Positions 30,816 to 38,905 of a DNA stretch of 44,635 nt are shown here, piece by piece (the stretch's first letter is position 1; every line of letters starts with the position of its first letter). The notes beneath the pieces were generated by a model, which was not told the DNA's origin, did no database searches, and was given only the letters and a program-made list of their open reading frames with translations. Origin of the DNA: Deinococcales bacterium. GTDB lineage: Bacteria > Deinococcota > Deinococci > Deinococcales > JAAFIG01. A program made the position numbers and the translations under genes. The stretch spans positions 1 through 44,635 of the forward strand of contig JAAFIG010000040.1 in assembly GCA_013298595.1 (NCBI GenBank), written 5' to 3'.

Positions 30816-30844
30816 AGTTTACGCTACAATCCTAATCTTTGCAA
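30816..30844 (-). promoter_or_regulatory. carD promoter
   Basis: On the minus strand TTGCAA (30839-30844), a 17-base spacer and TAAACT (30816-30821). A plus-strand promoter TTGCTA-17-TACAAT (30802-30830) overlaps it. Confidence 0.6.
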
Positions 30845-30919
30845 CAAAAAAGCTGTGATTTACATTGAAAATGACCCTTAATAAGCCATTTAGACAATGT
30901 CGAGTACACCTGCCTTGAT

Positions 30920-31747
30920 CTATCCTTTGATTTTCTGATTGCTGGATGCCTCGAGTAAACCTGCTTGTGCAAATAAGCGTTCTTGATCTATACGATGAAT
31001 TTTTTGCCAATCCTGATTGGTCACAGCGCCATACAAGGAAAGCAATAAACTCCTTGAAGGTGTTGTTCCAGTCTGAACCAACACCTGATAAGCCTCGAGT
31101 GCCCCAAACGTCTCGAGATCAGCTTGGGTGTGAATACCAATCCCTGCCAGTAATTTAGCACTGCGAGCACCAAGGTTACGCACCCTCAAGATAGGTGTTT
31201 GACTTGGGTCTTTGGGCTGTTGCCACGGTAACTCGAGATGATCACCTTGGGCAAACCATACACATCCAAGCACACTCATCGCCATCAGTGCTGCACCAAA
31301 CAACCAAACCACTGTAGCAAGAAAGGTATCGGCGGGTAGTACATTCAATGCCGATAAAATGTAATGCCAATCGTGGATTGAATTTTCACCAAATAATAAA
31401 GGCAGAACCCTAGCTCGAGCATCACCAATATAAATCGCGGTATCAAGTAAATTATACGCCACCCAAAACAACGTGGCATACACCGCAAATTTTTGCCGAG
31501 TCCACCAAAATTGCAGCACAAACAATGATGGCAGCACGCACTGTGTCAGGCTGCCACCTAACACCATTAAAAATTCAGGAGCCAAAGCAAAAACAAAATA
31601 ATGCCCACCTTCATGAATGGCTAAACCCACACCATGCAACCACGAAGACATCACTGCACTGGGGTTAAAAACCAAAACCACGCCATATAAGCCAAGGATC
31701 GCTGCAAACAGCAAACGCCCGACCTCAAAACGCCCGAATTTGACCAT
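30920..31747 (-). CDS. HEGGH membrane protein fused to a TfoX C-terminal domain
   Basis: 275 residues. The N-terminal 175 residues hold about five membrane helices; helix two region has GLAIHEGGHYFVFALAPEF, i.e. an HExxH zinc motif (His45, Glu46, His49) of the site-2-protease/M50-like type, with a possible third ligand in later NLLDTAIYIGDARA. A soluble C-terminal part from about residue 187 is a helix-hairpin-helix TfoX-C-like domain: RVRNLGARSAKLLAGIGIHTQ, ADLETFGALEAYQVL. TfoX-C domains usually sit in competence-related proteins. A leaderless -10 TAAACT lies six bases before the ATG (31754-31759, minus). Confidence 0.6.
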   Translation of the reverse strand: MVKFGRFEVGRLLFAAILGLYGVVLVFNPSAVMSSWLHGVGLAIHEGGHYFVFALAPEFLMVLGGSLTQCVLPSLFVLQFWWTRQKFAVYATLFWVAYNLLDTAIYIGDARARVLPLLFGENSIHDWHYILSALNVLPADTFLATVVWLFGAALMAMSVLGCVWFAQGDHLELPWQQPKDPSQTPILRVRNLGARSAKLLAGIGIHTQADLETFGALEAYQVLVQTGTTPSRSLLLSLYGAVTNQDWQKIHRIDQERLFAQAGLLEASSNQKIKG

Positions 31748-31763
31748 ACCACCAGTTTAGCCC

Positions 31764-31792
31764 TTTACAGTCTGGGAATTGTCTGCTATATT
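31764..31792 (+). promoter_or_regulatory. Promoter of rplJ-rplL
   Basis: TTTACA (31764-31769), a 17-base spacer, and TATATT (31787-31792) with an extended TGC. It is a strong sigma-A-type promoter. Its upstream edge nearly touches the leaderless promoter of the divergent membrane gene. Confidence 0.75.
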
Positions 31793-31798
31793 CCCAAC

Positions 31799-31996
31799 CG
31801 TTGCCGATTTTGGTAACACTCGAGCCAGCCTCGAGCGCAGGTGTTTCACCTGTGGGCATTGGAGACAGCGGGGGCTGCCAAGCTTAATGATCCCGCCGAG
31901 ATGCGAGCATAAATAAGATTTTATTTTGCCGCGTTTTAGAGGTTGCAAGTCTAACCAAACGCGGTCTTTGTTTGGTTGTACGTAAGGAGAAAGAAC
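31799..31996 (+). promoter_or_regulatory. Structured 5' leader of rplJ
   Basis: About 200 untranslated bases with hairpins CAGGTG-TTT-CACCTG (31838-31852) and a long stem in which CCGCGTTT (31929-31936) pairs with AAACGCGG (31957-31964), enclosing GGTT/AACC. The second is followed by TCTTTGTTTGG. L10(L12)4 commonly binds such leaders to control its own synthesis; that role is inferred from position. Confidence 0.55.
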
Positions 31997-32494
31997 GTGG
32001 CGAATCCTCGTAATACAGAAACACTCGCCTCGCTTAGGCAAGCCCTCGAGGGGCAGTCGAGCTTCTACGTTGTAGATTACCAAGGTTTACCCAGCAATCA
32101 AATCGGCGCGTTACGCAAAGAATTGCGTAGTGTCGGCGCAACGATTCTGGTCGCCAAAAACACATTGATGAACAAAGCTGTATCGGAACGCGGTTTCGAT
32201 ATGAGCAGCATCTTCAATGGTCCTAGTGCACTTGTACTAGTTGGCGAAGACAGCATCACACCTGTCAAAACCTTGTCCGAATTTGCAAAGAAGAACGACA
32301 AAGGTATTCCAAAAACAAAAGGTGGAATCCTCGACGGTACAATGCTTGACGCTAAGAAACTCGAAGCGCTCAGCACCATGCCAAGCAAGGACGAATTACG
32401 CGCTCAAATCGTGGGCGTACTCAGCAGCAAGCTCCAAGAGTTTGTTGGCATCTTAGAAGCAAAAGTCGCAAAAGACGAAGGCGCAAGCGCCTAA
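31997..32494 (+). CDS. rplJ: 50S ribosomal protein L10
   Basis: 165 residues with a GTG start after TAAGGAG (an in-frame codon seven residues upstream is rejected). ANPRNTETLASLRQALEGQ, FYVVDYQGLPSNQIGALRKEL, ILVAKNTLMNKAVSERGF and LVLVGEDSITPVKTLSEFAK are the L10 core; the C-terminal helix (DELRAQIVGVLSSKLQEFVG) binds L7/L12 dimers. It anchors the ribosomal stalk. Confidence 0.95.
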   Translation: MANPRNTETLASLRQALEGQSSFYVVDYQGLPSNQIGALRKELRSVGATILVAKNTLMNKAVSERGFDMSSIFNGPSALVLVGEDSITPVKTLSEFAKKNDKGIPKTKGGILDGTMLDAKKLEALSTMPSKDELRAQIVGVLSSKLQEFVGILEAKVAKDEGASA

Positions 32495-32509
32495 TCTCGG
32501 AGGTAATTT

Positions 32510-32884
32510 ATGGCATTAGATATTGCAAGCATCAAAGAACAACTCTCGGGCGCAACCGTTCTCGAGTTGAAAGCCTTAATTGACGATCTCAAAGAAACCT
32601 GGGGCGTAACTGCTATGGTTGCTGCAGGTCCAGCAACAGGTGGCGCTGGTGCAGCAGCTCCAGTCGAAGAACAAACTGAATTTGACGTTATCCTCAAGAG
32701 CGTAGACGCAGCCAAGAAGATCGGTGTGATTAAAGAAGTTCGCGCTATCACAGGCTTGGGTCTGGCAGAAGCCAAAGCCCTCACCGAAAACGGTGGCAAC
32801 ATCAAAGAAGGCATCGGCAAAGACGACGCTGCTAAGCTCAAAAAGCAACTCGAAGATGCAGGCGCAGTTGTCGAAGTTAAGTAA
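32510..32884 (+). CDS. rplL: 50S ribosomal protein L7/L12
   Basis: 124 residues. An N-terminal dimerisation helix pair ([20 protein letters not shown]), an Ala/Gly-rich hinge ([18 protein letters not shown]), and the C-terminal factor-binding domain ([36 protein letters not shown]) are intact. It recruits elongation factors. GGAGG precedes the ATG. Only one CTCGAG occurs, as in other highly expressed genes here. Confidence 0.97.
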   Translation: MALDIASIKEQLSGATVLELKALIDDLKETWGVTAMVAAGPATGGAGAAAPVEEQTEFDVILKSVDAAKKIGVIKEVRAITGLGLAEAKALTENGGNIKEGIGKDDAAKLKKQLEDAGAVVEVK

Positions 32885-32896
32885 TATGGTATCCTG

Positions 32897-32921
32897 AAAC
32901 TCGAGTTCATTCTCGAGTTTT
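32897..32921 (+). terminator. Hairpin with CTCGAG arms after rplL
   Basis: AAACTCGAG-TTCATT-CTCGAGTTT followed by T. It is short but built from two copies of the iterated motif, like the terminator at 26952. It could end or attenuate the rplL mRNA before tRNA-Val. Confidence 0.55.
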
Positions 32922-32996
32922 GGGCGGATAGCTCAGCGGTAGAGCAGCCGCCTTACAAGCGGCGGGTCGCAGGTTCAATCCCTGTTCCGCCCACCA
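32922..32996 (+). tRNA. tRNA-Val (anticodon TAC)
   Basis: GGGCGGA/TCCGCCC acceptor stem, GCTC/GAGC D arm, GCCGC/GCGGC anticodon stem with loop CTTACAA (anticodon TAC), T arm GCAGG-TTCAATC-CCTGT, discriminator A and encoded CCA. Confidence 0.95.
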
Positions 32997-33027
32997 AAAA
33001 GAACCCTGTTTATAACAGGGTTCTTTT
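32997..33027 (+). terminator. Terminator after tRNA-Val
   Basis: AAAAGAACCCTGTT pairs with AACAGGGTTCTTTT around TAT, followed by ATTTTTTT. Confidence 0.92.
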
Positions 33028-33064
33028 ATTTTTTTGGTTTAGTTTCATGCTATCCTCGAGGTTC

Positions 33065-33760
33065 ATGAATTCTTGGCAGATCTTATCTATTGAAGATGAC
33101 CCCGCCGTCGCTAAGTCTTTGCAAGAAGGTCTGCAACGCGAGGGGTACCGCGTCGAGTGGTGTGCCTCTGCCATACAGGGTATCGCCTATGCTCAGACAC
33201 ATCAGCCACATCTCATCATTTTGGATGTTCGTTTGCCTGACTTCTCAGGACTTGATGTGCTGCGGCGATTGCGTGGCTTAGGTCTGAGACAACCAATCCT
33301 GATACTGACTGTGCAAAACGAAGAAGTGGATAAGGTATTGGGCTTAGAATTGGGCGCAGACGATTACCTCCCTAAGCCTTATGGTATGCGTGAGTTACTG
33401 GCTCGAGTTCGTGCTCTTTTGCGTCGCAGTTACGGCGAACTCTCGAGCCAAGATGCAGACCTTCTTTACGCCGCAAATTTGCGAATTGACCGTAAGCGCA
33501 CACAAGTCTGGCGGGACAACGAAATCCTGAACCTCACCCCAACTGAATTTAAGCTGCTGGTCTATTTGGTGCGAAATACTGGTTATGCGCTATCTCGAGA
33601 GCAAATTATTGTTGAGGTGTGGGGCGCAGGCAGCGACCTCGAGGATGACCGCACGATCAATGTTCACATTCGCCGTTTGCGTGAAAAAATTGAACCTGAC
33701 CCAAGCAAGCCCAGCCTGATTCTGACTGTGCCTGGAGTCGGGTATCGGTTCAAAGGTTAA
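33065..33760 (+). CDS. OmpR/PhoB-family response regulator
   Basis: 231 residues from the ATG at 33065. The receiver domain is SIEDDPAVAKSLQEGLQ, HLIILDVRLPDFSGLDVL with the phospho-Asp, LTVQNEEVDKVLGLELGADDY and LPKPYGMRELLARVRALLRR with the conserved Lys. A winged helix follows: NLTPTEFKLLVYLVRN and VWGAGSDLEDDRTINVHIRRLREKI. TATCCT eight bases before the ATG may be its -10. It is 70 bases upstream of the serine hydrolase gene; the kinase gene lies beyond that. Confidence 0.92.
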   Translation: MNSWQILSIEDDPAVAKSLQEGLQREGYRVEWCASAIQGIAYAQTHQPHLIILDVRLPDFSGLDVLRRLRGLGLRQPILILTVQNEEVDKVLGLELGADDYLPKPYGMRELLARVRALLRRSYGELSSQDADLLYAANLRIDRKRTQVWRDNEILNLTPTEFKLLVYLVRNTGYALSREQIIVEVWGAGSDLEDDRTINVHIRRLREKIEPDPSKPSLILTVPGVGYRFKG

Positions 33761-33770
33761 TTACAGTTTC

Positions 33771-33798
33771 GTAACCTTATTGCAACCGTACTGCAACC
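33771..33798 (+). promoter_or_regulatory. Three 11-base-phased GYAACC repeats, candidate response-regulator sites
   Basis: GTAACC (33771-33776), GCAACC (33782-33787) and GCAACC (33793-33798) recur every 11 bases on one face of the helix, as OmpR/PhoB-type direct repeats do. They lie directly after the regulator gene and 34 bases before the hydrolase ATG. Confidence 0.6.
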
Positions 33799-33831
33799 TC
33801 CCTTGTACATACTCAAGCTTGGAGGTTATTC

Positions 33832-35253
33832 ATGAACAGATTAATTTTTATTGTTATGGCATTTTTGGGAGCTGCGTTGGCTCAGGTACAAGTTCCAGAC
33901 ACAGCCGTTGGGAAGTGGTTAAAAGAGTTTCTCGAGGTATACAACCGCTTTGACGCTAAGGAATACAGCAAGTTTCATGGTGATCGGTTTGACCCGAAAC
34001 TGCTCGAGCGGCTTGGTGGTGCAGAAGAAGCAGTCAAGCAATTGGGATTTTTATACGCCACCCAAGGGAGATTAGCACTCCACTCTTTTAAAGCTAAAAA
34101 TCCTAATCAACTCCAAGCTTACGCTCAAGGCACAATCACCAAAACGTGGGTCATGTTTGAACTTGGTGTTGATCCAGCCAATCCTCGTCAGTTGCTCTCT
34201 TTAGGCATTCGAGCGGGTGCTGCCCCTGAAGGAGTCAAAACCGCTCGAGTCGAAGGCGATACCGCATTTAGCAAAGCATTGGGCGATCACCTCGAGCGAC
34301 TAAGCCAGAACGGGTTCTTTTCTGGTGTGGTGATGGTTGCCAAAAACGGAAAACCGATTTTCAAAAAAGCTTACGGACAACGCAACGAAGCAAATGAGCC
34401 ACTCGAGGTCTCGAGCAAATTCCCCTTATCCTCGATGGGTAAAATGTTCACAGCAGTTGCAATTGCCAAACTGGTCGAGGCTGGCAAACTGGCATACACC
34501 GATCTGGTCAGCAAATACCTGCCTGACTACCCAATTGAGCGCATTCGAGGCATGACAATTCATCACTTGCTTTCGCATACCTCAGGGATAGGTCATTTCA
34601 ACCTTGGAGACATTATTTCCATGACCACCGTCAAGGAAATGCTTGGAGTGTCCGTTGAACCCAATATGTTTAAACCCGGTGAGCGTTTTGCTTACACCAA
34701 CACAGCGTATTTGTTACTGGGCGCAGTGATCGAACAGGTCAGCTTTGAAGACTACTTTGAACATGTGCAGCGCAATATCTTTGCACCCTTAGGCATGAAC
34801 AACACAGGCAATTTTGCCCTGAGTGAAACCACCCCTGGTTTTGCGACGGGGTTTGTTCCAGATGTAGACCGTTGGTTCACCACTGGGAAACTCGAGTGGG
34901 TCAGCAACAAAAACACCCGTCTTGGACGCGCTAACCCATCAGGGGATATGATTTCCACGGCTACAGATTTGCTGCGTTTTGGCAATGCCCTGCGCGAGGG
35001 AAAGCTGGTCAAACCCGAAACGCTGACGCTCTTGACCACCCCAAAAAGCCCTATCCCTTACGGTTACGGGTTTGAATTGCTGCCAGGCAATCGCATCGGT
35101 CATAACGGTGGCGCTCCGGGGCAAAGTACCGCTTTTGCGTTTGATCTGAAAGACGGCTACTCGGTCATTATCCTGTCGAATCAGGACAGAGCCGCAGATA
35201 CAGTGATGCACTATGTCTTTGGGCTGATGGGATTCACCATGAATCGTCCATAA
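33832..35253 (+). CDS. Secreted serine beta-lactamase-like hydrolase (class C/S12 family)
   Basis: 473 residues. A signal peptide (MNRLIFIVMAFLGAALAQ) and an N-terminal NTF2-like/DUF3887-type region of about 130 residues precede the beta-lactamase fold. Catalytic elements are SSMGK (S-x-x-K), YTN (Y-x-N) and HNGG, which replaces the usual K-T-G. The rest matches the family: AKLVEAGKLAYTDLVSKYLP, IHHLLSHTSGIG, GYGFELLPGNRIGHNGG. It may be a peptidase or esterase acting on peptidoglycan or peptides, not necessarily a lactamase. GGAGG precedes the ATG. Confidence 0.85.
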   Translation: MNRLIFIVMAFLGAALAQVQVPDTAVGKWLKEFLEVYNRFDAKEYSKFHGDRFDPKLLERLGGAEEAVKQLGFLYATQGRLALHSFKAKNPNQLQAYAQGTITKTWVMFELGVDPANPRQLLSLGIRAGAAPEGVKTARVEGDTAFSKALGDHLERLSQNGFFSGVVMVAKNGKPIFKKAYGQRNEANEPLEVSSKFPLSSMGKMFTAVAIAKLVEAGKLAYTDLVSKYLPDYPIERIRGMTIHHLLSHTSGIGHFNLGDIISMTTVKEMLGVSVEPNMFKPGERFAYTNTAYLLLGAVIEQVSFEDYFEHVQRNIFAPLGMNNTGNFALSETTPGFATGFVPDVDRWFTTGKLEWVSNKNTRLGRANPSGDMISTATDLLRFGNALREGKLVKPETLTLLTTPKSPIPYGYGFELLPGNRIGHNGGAPGQSTAFAFDLKDGYSVIILSNQDRAADTVMHYVFGLMGFTMNRP

Positions 35254-35286
35254 ATCGCAACTTTGTTGCTTTAGAATGACAAGAAC

Positions 35287-36705
35287 ATGAAATCTACGCT
35301 GGGGATCCAATTGCCGCTCAGTTATTTGCTGATTGCTCTGCTCACGGCTGTAGTTTTGGGTATGGTGCTGCTTGGCAGTTTGCGTTGGTACTACGCAGAT
35401 CAGCAAGCGCGGTATCTCGAGCAGAGTGGGCAGGTAATCACAGCCAACCTCTCGCAGTTTCTTGCCACAAAACCGACACCCCAAGCTGTACAGAGCCTTG
35501 TGAAACGTTTGAATCAAGAAAGCCCTACCAAAGTGCGTGTCTTCAGCCCTCAGAACACCTTGTTAGCTGGACTCGAGACCAAGCAACTGTTGCTCGAGAA
35601 GCGTCCATTGGAGTCCTTGCCTACCTTACCACCGCCGCCCTCATTTGCCCCTGAGTTTAATTCGGGAGATTCTGGACTGGCTCGGCTCTTTGCCGTTTCC
35701 ACACTCATCATGCTTTCGGTAAATCATCCTCAGACTGGGCAATTGCTTGGTTTTGTCGAGCTTTCGAGCAATTCAAATGCGGGCGACATCTTAGCGGGTA
35801 TAGCTGTGGCTTGGGGTGTGGCAACGCTGCTGGCACTGTTGGTCGCAGCGGCGGCTGGGGCTTGGATGAGTCGCCGCATTGTGCACCCGATGCTCGGGCT
35901 GTCACAAGTGGCTCGAGCCATGCGTCAAGGCGATTGGGCAGCTCGAGCCAAGGTGCAGAGCAATAACGAAATCGGCAGTTTAGCTGAGGATTTCAACCGC
36001 ATGGCAGAGCAAATCGAGTCCACGGTGCAAACGCTACGCCGTTTTGTTGGTGATGCCGCCCACGGGCTGCAAACGCCGCTAACTGCTCTGCGGAGTTACC
36101 TCGAGTTGGCGAGCAGCGAATACCACCCGCCTAAGCATCAAGAGTATCTGACCCAAGCCGAAGCCCAGATGCAGCGTTTACAAATTTTGGTTTCGGATCT
36201 GTTACAACTATCAAAGCTCGAACATCCTGACACCCTACCCACGCTGTTTGACCTTGTTCAAACCTTAGGTCAAGAAGCCGAAGTTTACGCCTCCCAAGCC
36301 GAGCAATCTGGTCTGCGCTTTGTATTAGGATTACCTAATCAATCTCTGATATTGACTGGGCAAGAAATGCAAATCCGCCTTGCTGTTCGCAACCTGCTGG
36401 AAAACGCCCTCAAGTTCACTGCCAATGGGACAATTTGTTTGTCACTCGAGCAACAAGGACAGCAAGCTCGAGTGATGGTCGAAGACACAGGTATTGGCAT
36501 CCCACTCGAGGATCTTCCAAATATTTTCGAGCGGTTCTACCAAGGGCGTGGAGCAGGGATTTACGGAGGCAGTGGACTTGGGTTAGCCATTGTGCAAGCA
36601 GTGGCGCAGACACACAGGGGGTTGGTCACAGCAGAAAACACCTCAGATGGGGCTATGTTTTGCCTTTACCTACCACTCGAGTTGCCCAATGAAGTCACAC
36701 GCTAA
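35287..36705 (+). CDS. Sensor histidine kinase
   Basis: 472 residues. A first membrane helix (LSYLLIALLTAVVLGMVLLG), an extracytoplasmic domain of about 130 residues, a second helix (AVAWGVATLLALLVAAAAGA) and HAMP-type linker are followed by the dimerisation helix and an ATPase domain (NLLENALKFTANG, DTGIGIP, YGGSGLGLAIVQA). The phosphoacceptor box reads GDAAHGLQTPLTALRSYL: the His is present, but the Glu that normally follows it is Gly. The neighbouring response regulator is the likely partner. TAGAAT ends nine bases before the ATG. Confidence 0.88.
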   Translation: MKSTLGIQLPLSYLLIALLTAVVLGMVLLGSLRWYYADQQARYLEQSGQVITANLSQFLATKPTPQAVQSLVKRLNQESPTKVRVFSPQNTLLAGLETKQLLLEKRPLESLPTLPPPPSFAPEFNSGDSGLARLFAVSTLIMLSVNHPQTGQLLGFVELSSNSNAGDILAGIAVAWGVATLLALLVAAAAGAWMSRRIVHPMLGLSQVARAMRQGDWAARAKVQSNNEIGSLAEDFNRMAEQIESTVQTLRRFVGDAAHGLQTPLTALRSYLELASSEYHPPKHQEYLTQAEAQMQRLQILVSDLLQLSKLEHPDTLPTLFDLVQTLGQEAEVYASQAEQSGLRFVLGLPNQSLILTGQEMQIRLAVRNLLENALKFTANGTICLSLEQQGQQARVMVEDTGIGIPLEDLPNIFERFYQGRGAGIYGGSGLGLAIVQAVAQTHRGLVTAENTSDGAMFCLYLPLELPNEVTR

Positions 36706-36858
36706 ACCGTACCTTGAATGGCTCAAAAAGTCTGATTAACCTTCATTACAACCTTGATTTCTTAGTGGGTTTTAGCTGCAAAATCTCGAGAGGTGCTTGT
36801 AAAAACTTGGTTAATCCTGACTGTTCGAGTTGTGACGCTGTTACTATTTTTTCAGCAG

Positions 36859-37389
36859 CTATTCGTGCAAAGCAACAAAAACAAAGTCATCACGGATAGG
36901 TAATTGGGGGAATGTATTCGCGCTAGTTTCAGTGATGTACATTGCCAGTATTTGCACTTGCGGCTCGAGTATTTTTTGGCAGGATTCAATCAATTCAGAT
37001 GCCCTGAGAGGTGTTACTGGTATGATAAATACCAACATTTTTTCATTATCAGCAAGTTTTTCTTGACCCGAGAAACCCTGCACTGGTTTTAATAAAAGTA
37101 CGTTATCTGAATCAATCATTGTGGCATTTGCAGCTTCGCGGTGCGCTTGCCAAACAGCTCCGTTATAAAAATACTCGAGGGATTCTTGTCGCGCTACCAT
37201 GTTTGGGAAGGCTCGAATCCATGTAAAGTCATTGGGTTTATCTAAATCTTGAAATTGCCCAATGATGTGCATACCCGCTTTTTCTTGTCCAATAATAAAT
37301 TCACGTTCAAAAAGTTCGATCAGAACATCACGTTGACCCTGATGTAACTTGTACTGCCTGAGTTCAATAATGCTTGACTCGAGATTCAT
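36859..37389 (-). CDS. NIPSNAP-family protein
   Basis: 176 residues from the ATG at 37389 (11 codons shorter than the open frame). Two related ferredoxin-like halves: IIELRQYKLHQGQRDVLIELFE, FTWIRAFPNMVARQESLEYF, then a second half ending in FVALHE. Small NIPSNAP proteins bind ligands or act as monooxygenase-like enzymes; the role is unknown. The start overlaps the previous stop (ATGA), so it is cotranscribed with the gene at 37865. 36706-36858, upstream of its stop, holds no recognisable gene. Confidence 0.75.
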   Translation of the reverse strand: MNLESSIIELRQYKLHQGQRDVLIELFEREFIIGQEKAGMHIIGQFQDLDKPNDFTWIRAFPNMVARQESLEYFYNGAVWQAHREAANATMIDSDNVLLLKPVQGFSGQEKLADNEKMLVFIIPVTPLRASELIESCQKILEPQVQILAMYITETSANTFPQLPIRDDFVFVALHE

Positions 37390-37865
37390 AGGGTTTCTTT
37401 GCGGGTGTGCTGCATCACCCAATTAATTTCCCATGTTGCGCCATTATCTGTGGAGAAAGCTTGTTCCCACTTAGCCGAATTGGCTGTGATCTCTGACCAC
37501 GTAAAACGCACTCGAACGGCTTGTCCCTCTTGGATATCATCGCATTCAAAAATACCCACACCATCTTTGAATGCACCAATTACGGGTGGCTCGAGTGTAC
37601 CAACACTGGTTTGGTTGCTTGCCCAATAGAGACTCCATTGTTTGGTACTTGGGTTAAATAAGCGCAATGTCATGCCGATATAATCTGGTTTCCAGTCTTG
37701 TGCGATAAAATCGTCAATGTTGCCCATACCGCCAAGGATTGGGACAGCAGTACAGACTGCTTGAAATGTTTCCCACTCGGTACAACCTTGTAAACGCTTT
37801 TTTAAGCGTTTGTTTTCTGTGACCCACATGCCAAACCAAAAATCGAAATCGTGTTTTGTACTCAT
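37386..37865 (-). CDS. DUF1579-like conserved protein
   Basis: 159 residues from the ATG at 37865, preceded by GGAGGT. FDFWFGMWVTENKRLKKRL, FQAVCTAVPILGGMGNIDDF, GMTLRLFNPSTKQWSLYWAS and WEQAFSTDNGATWEINW are the calycin-like DUF1579 pattern. It forms an operon with the NIPSNAP gene and is divergent from a WYL regulator, a pairing often seen with YafY-type regulators. Confidence 0.7.
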   Translation of the reverse strand: MSTKHDFDFWFGMWVTENKRLKKRLQGCTEWETFQAVCTAVPILGGMGNIDDFIAQDWKPDYIGMTLRLFNPSTKQWSLYWASNQTSVGTLEPPVIGAFKDGVGIFECDDIQEGQAVRVRFTWSEITANSAKWEQAFSTDNGATWEINWVMQHTRKETL

Positions 37866-37939
37866 GATTGTTACCTCCAAGCACAGCCTAAACCTTATTC
37901 CCGTCAGATTTCGGCGGCAATTTATGGCAGACTACAAAA

Positions 37940-38905
37940 ATGTACAACCCGACCTTACGCTTACTGACTTTGCTGGAAATTCTTGAGTCCAGAGAAAAAA
38001 TTGGTGGCACAGAACTTGCCAAAAAACTCGAGGTGAGTCTTCGCAGTGTGCAACGCTATGTTGCCCAATTACAAGATTTAGGCATTCCTGTGCAATCAAC
38101 ACCTGGCGTTGGTGGTGCGTATCAACTCAAACCAGGATTTCGTTTACCACCGCTGATGTTCTCGAATGATGAAGCCCAAGCCATGACCATTGGCTTACAA
38201 AGCCTCGAGCCTCTTGGTTTAGCTGCCTTTGCCCCAGCTCGAGCACTGGCATTAGCTAAACTCGAGCGAGTCCTGCCGCGCAGCGTGGCTGAGCAAGTCA
38301 AAGTGGTGCAAGATGCCATTCAACTCGAGCCTTCACCGTGGTTAGTACCCACCAACTCGGAGCAATTTGTTGTCTTGGCAAAAGCCGTACAAACTCGAGT
38401 GGCTATTGCTTTTGCATACACTGCTTTTGATGGTTCAAACTCGGTGCGAGAAGTCGAACCATACAATATTTTGCATCAGGATGGACGTTGGTATGTGATT
38501 GGGTATTGCCGATTACGCAATGCCACACGATCTTTTCGATTGGATCGAATGCAAGATGTACAACTGCTTGAAGGGCATTTTGTTCGTCCGAAGGATTTTG
38601 ATGCTCGAGCTTTTCTTAGGCAATCTCTACCATTTGCACCTGCCCCTTGGAAAATCGAAGTTTGGTTAAACTTACCGCTTGAGGAAGCAAAGTGGCGAGT
38701 TTTACCCCATAAAATGCTCCTCGAGGCAGAAGATCATGGCACATTACTGCGTTGTGGTAGCGCTGATCTCGAGTGGATTGCAGCGATGCTTTTAAGTTTA
38801 AACTGCGAATTTCGGATTCGGCAACCCACAGAACTTATCAAAGCTTTTGAAGCTCTAGCCACTCGAGCGACTAAGGTTGTAACAGAACATCAACGCGTTT
38901 TATGA
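37940..38905 (+). CDS. HTH-WYL transcription regulator (YafY-like)
   Basis: 321 residues. A DeoR-type winged helix (TLRLLTLLEILESREKIGG, LEVSLRSVQRYVAQLQDLGI) is followed by a WYL domain (AIAFAYTAFDGSNSVREVEPYNIL, GRWYVIGYCRLRNATRSFRLDRM) and a WCX end. WYL domains sense ligands, often nucleic acids. It is divergent from the DUF1579-NIPSNAP operon 75 bases away, its likely target. The gene overlaps the end of the minus-strand DUF5693 gene by 16 bases. Confidence 0.9.
   Translation: MYNPTLRLLTLLEILESREKIGGTELAKKLEVSLRSVQRYVAQLQDLGIPVQSTPGVGGAYQLKPGFRLPPLMFSNDEAQAMTIGLQSLEPLGLAAFAPARALALAKLERVLPRSVAEQVKVVQDAIQLEPSPWLVPTNSEQFVVLAKAVQTRVAIAFAYTAFDGSNSVREVEPYNILHQDGRWYVIGYCRLRNATRSFRLDRMQDVQLLEGHFVRPKDFDARAFLRQSLPFAPAPWKIEVWLNLPLEEAKWRVLPHKMLLEAEDHGTLLRCGSADLEWIAAMLLSLNCEFRIRQPTELIKAFEALATRATKVVTEHQRVL

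Noticed and set aside
36736-36753. Further response-regulator repeats after the kinase gene
   Set aside because: TTAACC and ACAACC are 12 bases apart and only partly match GYAACC.
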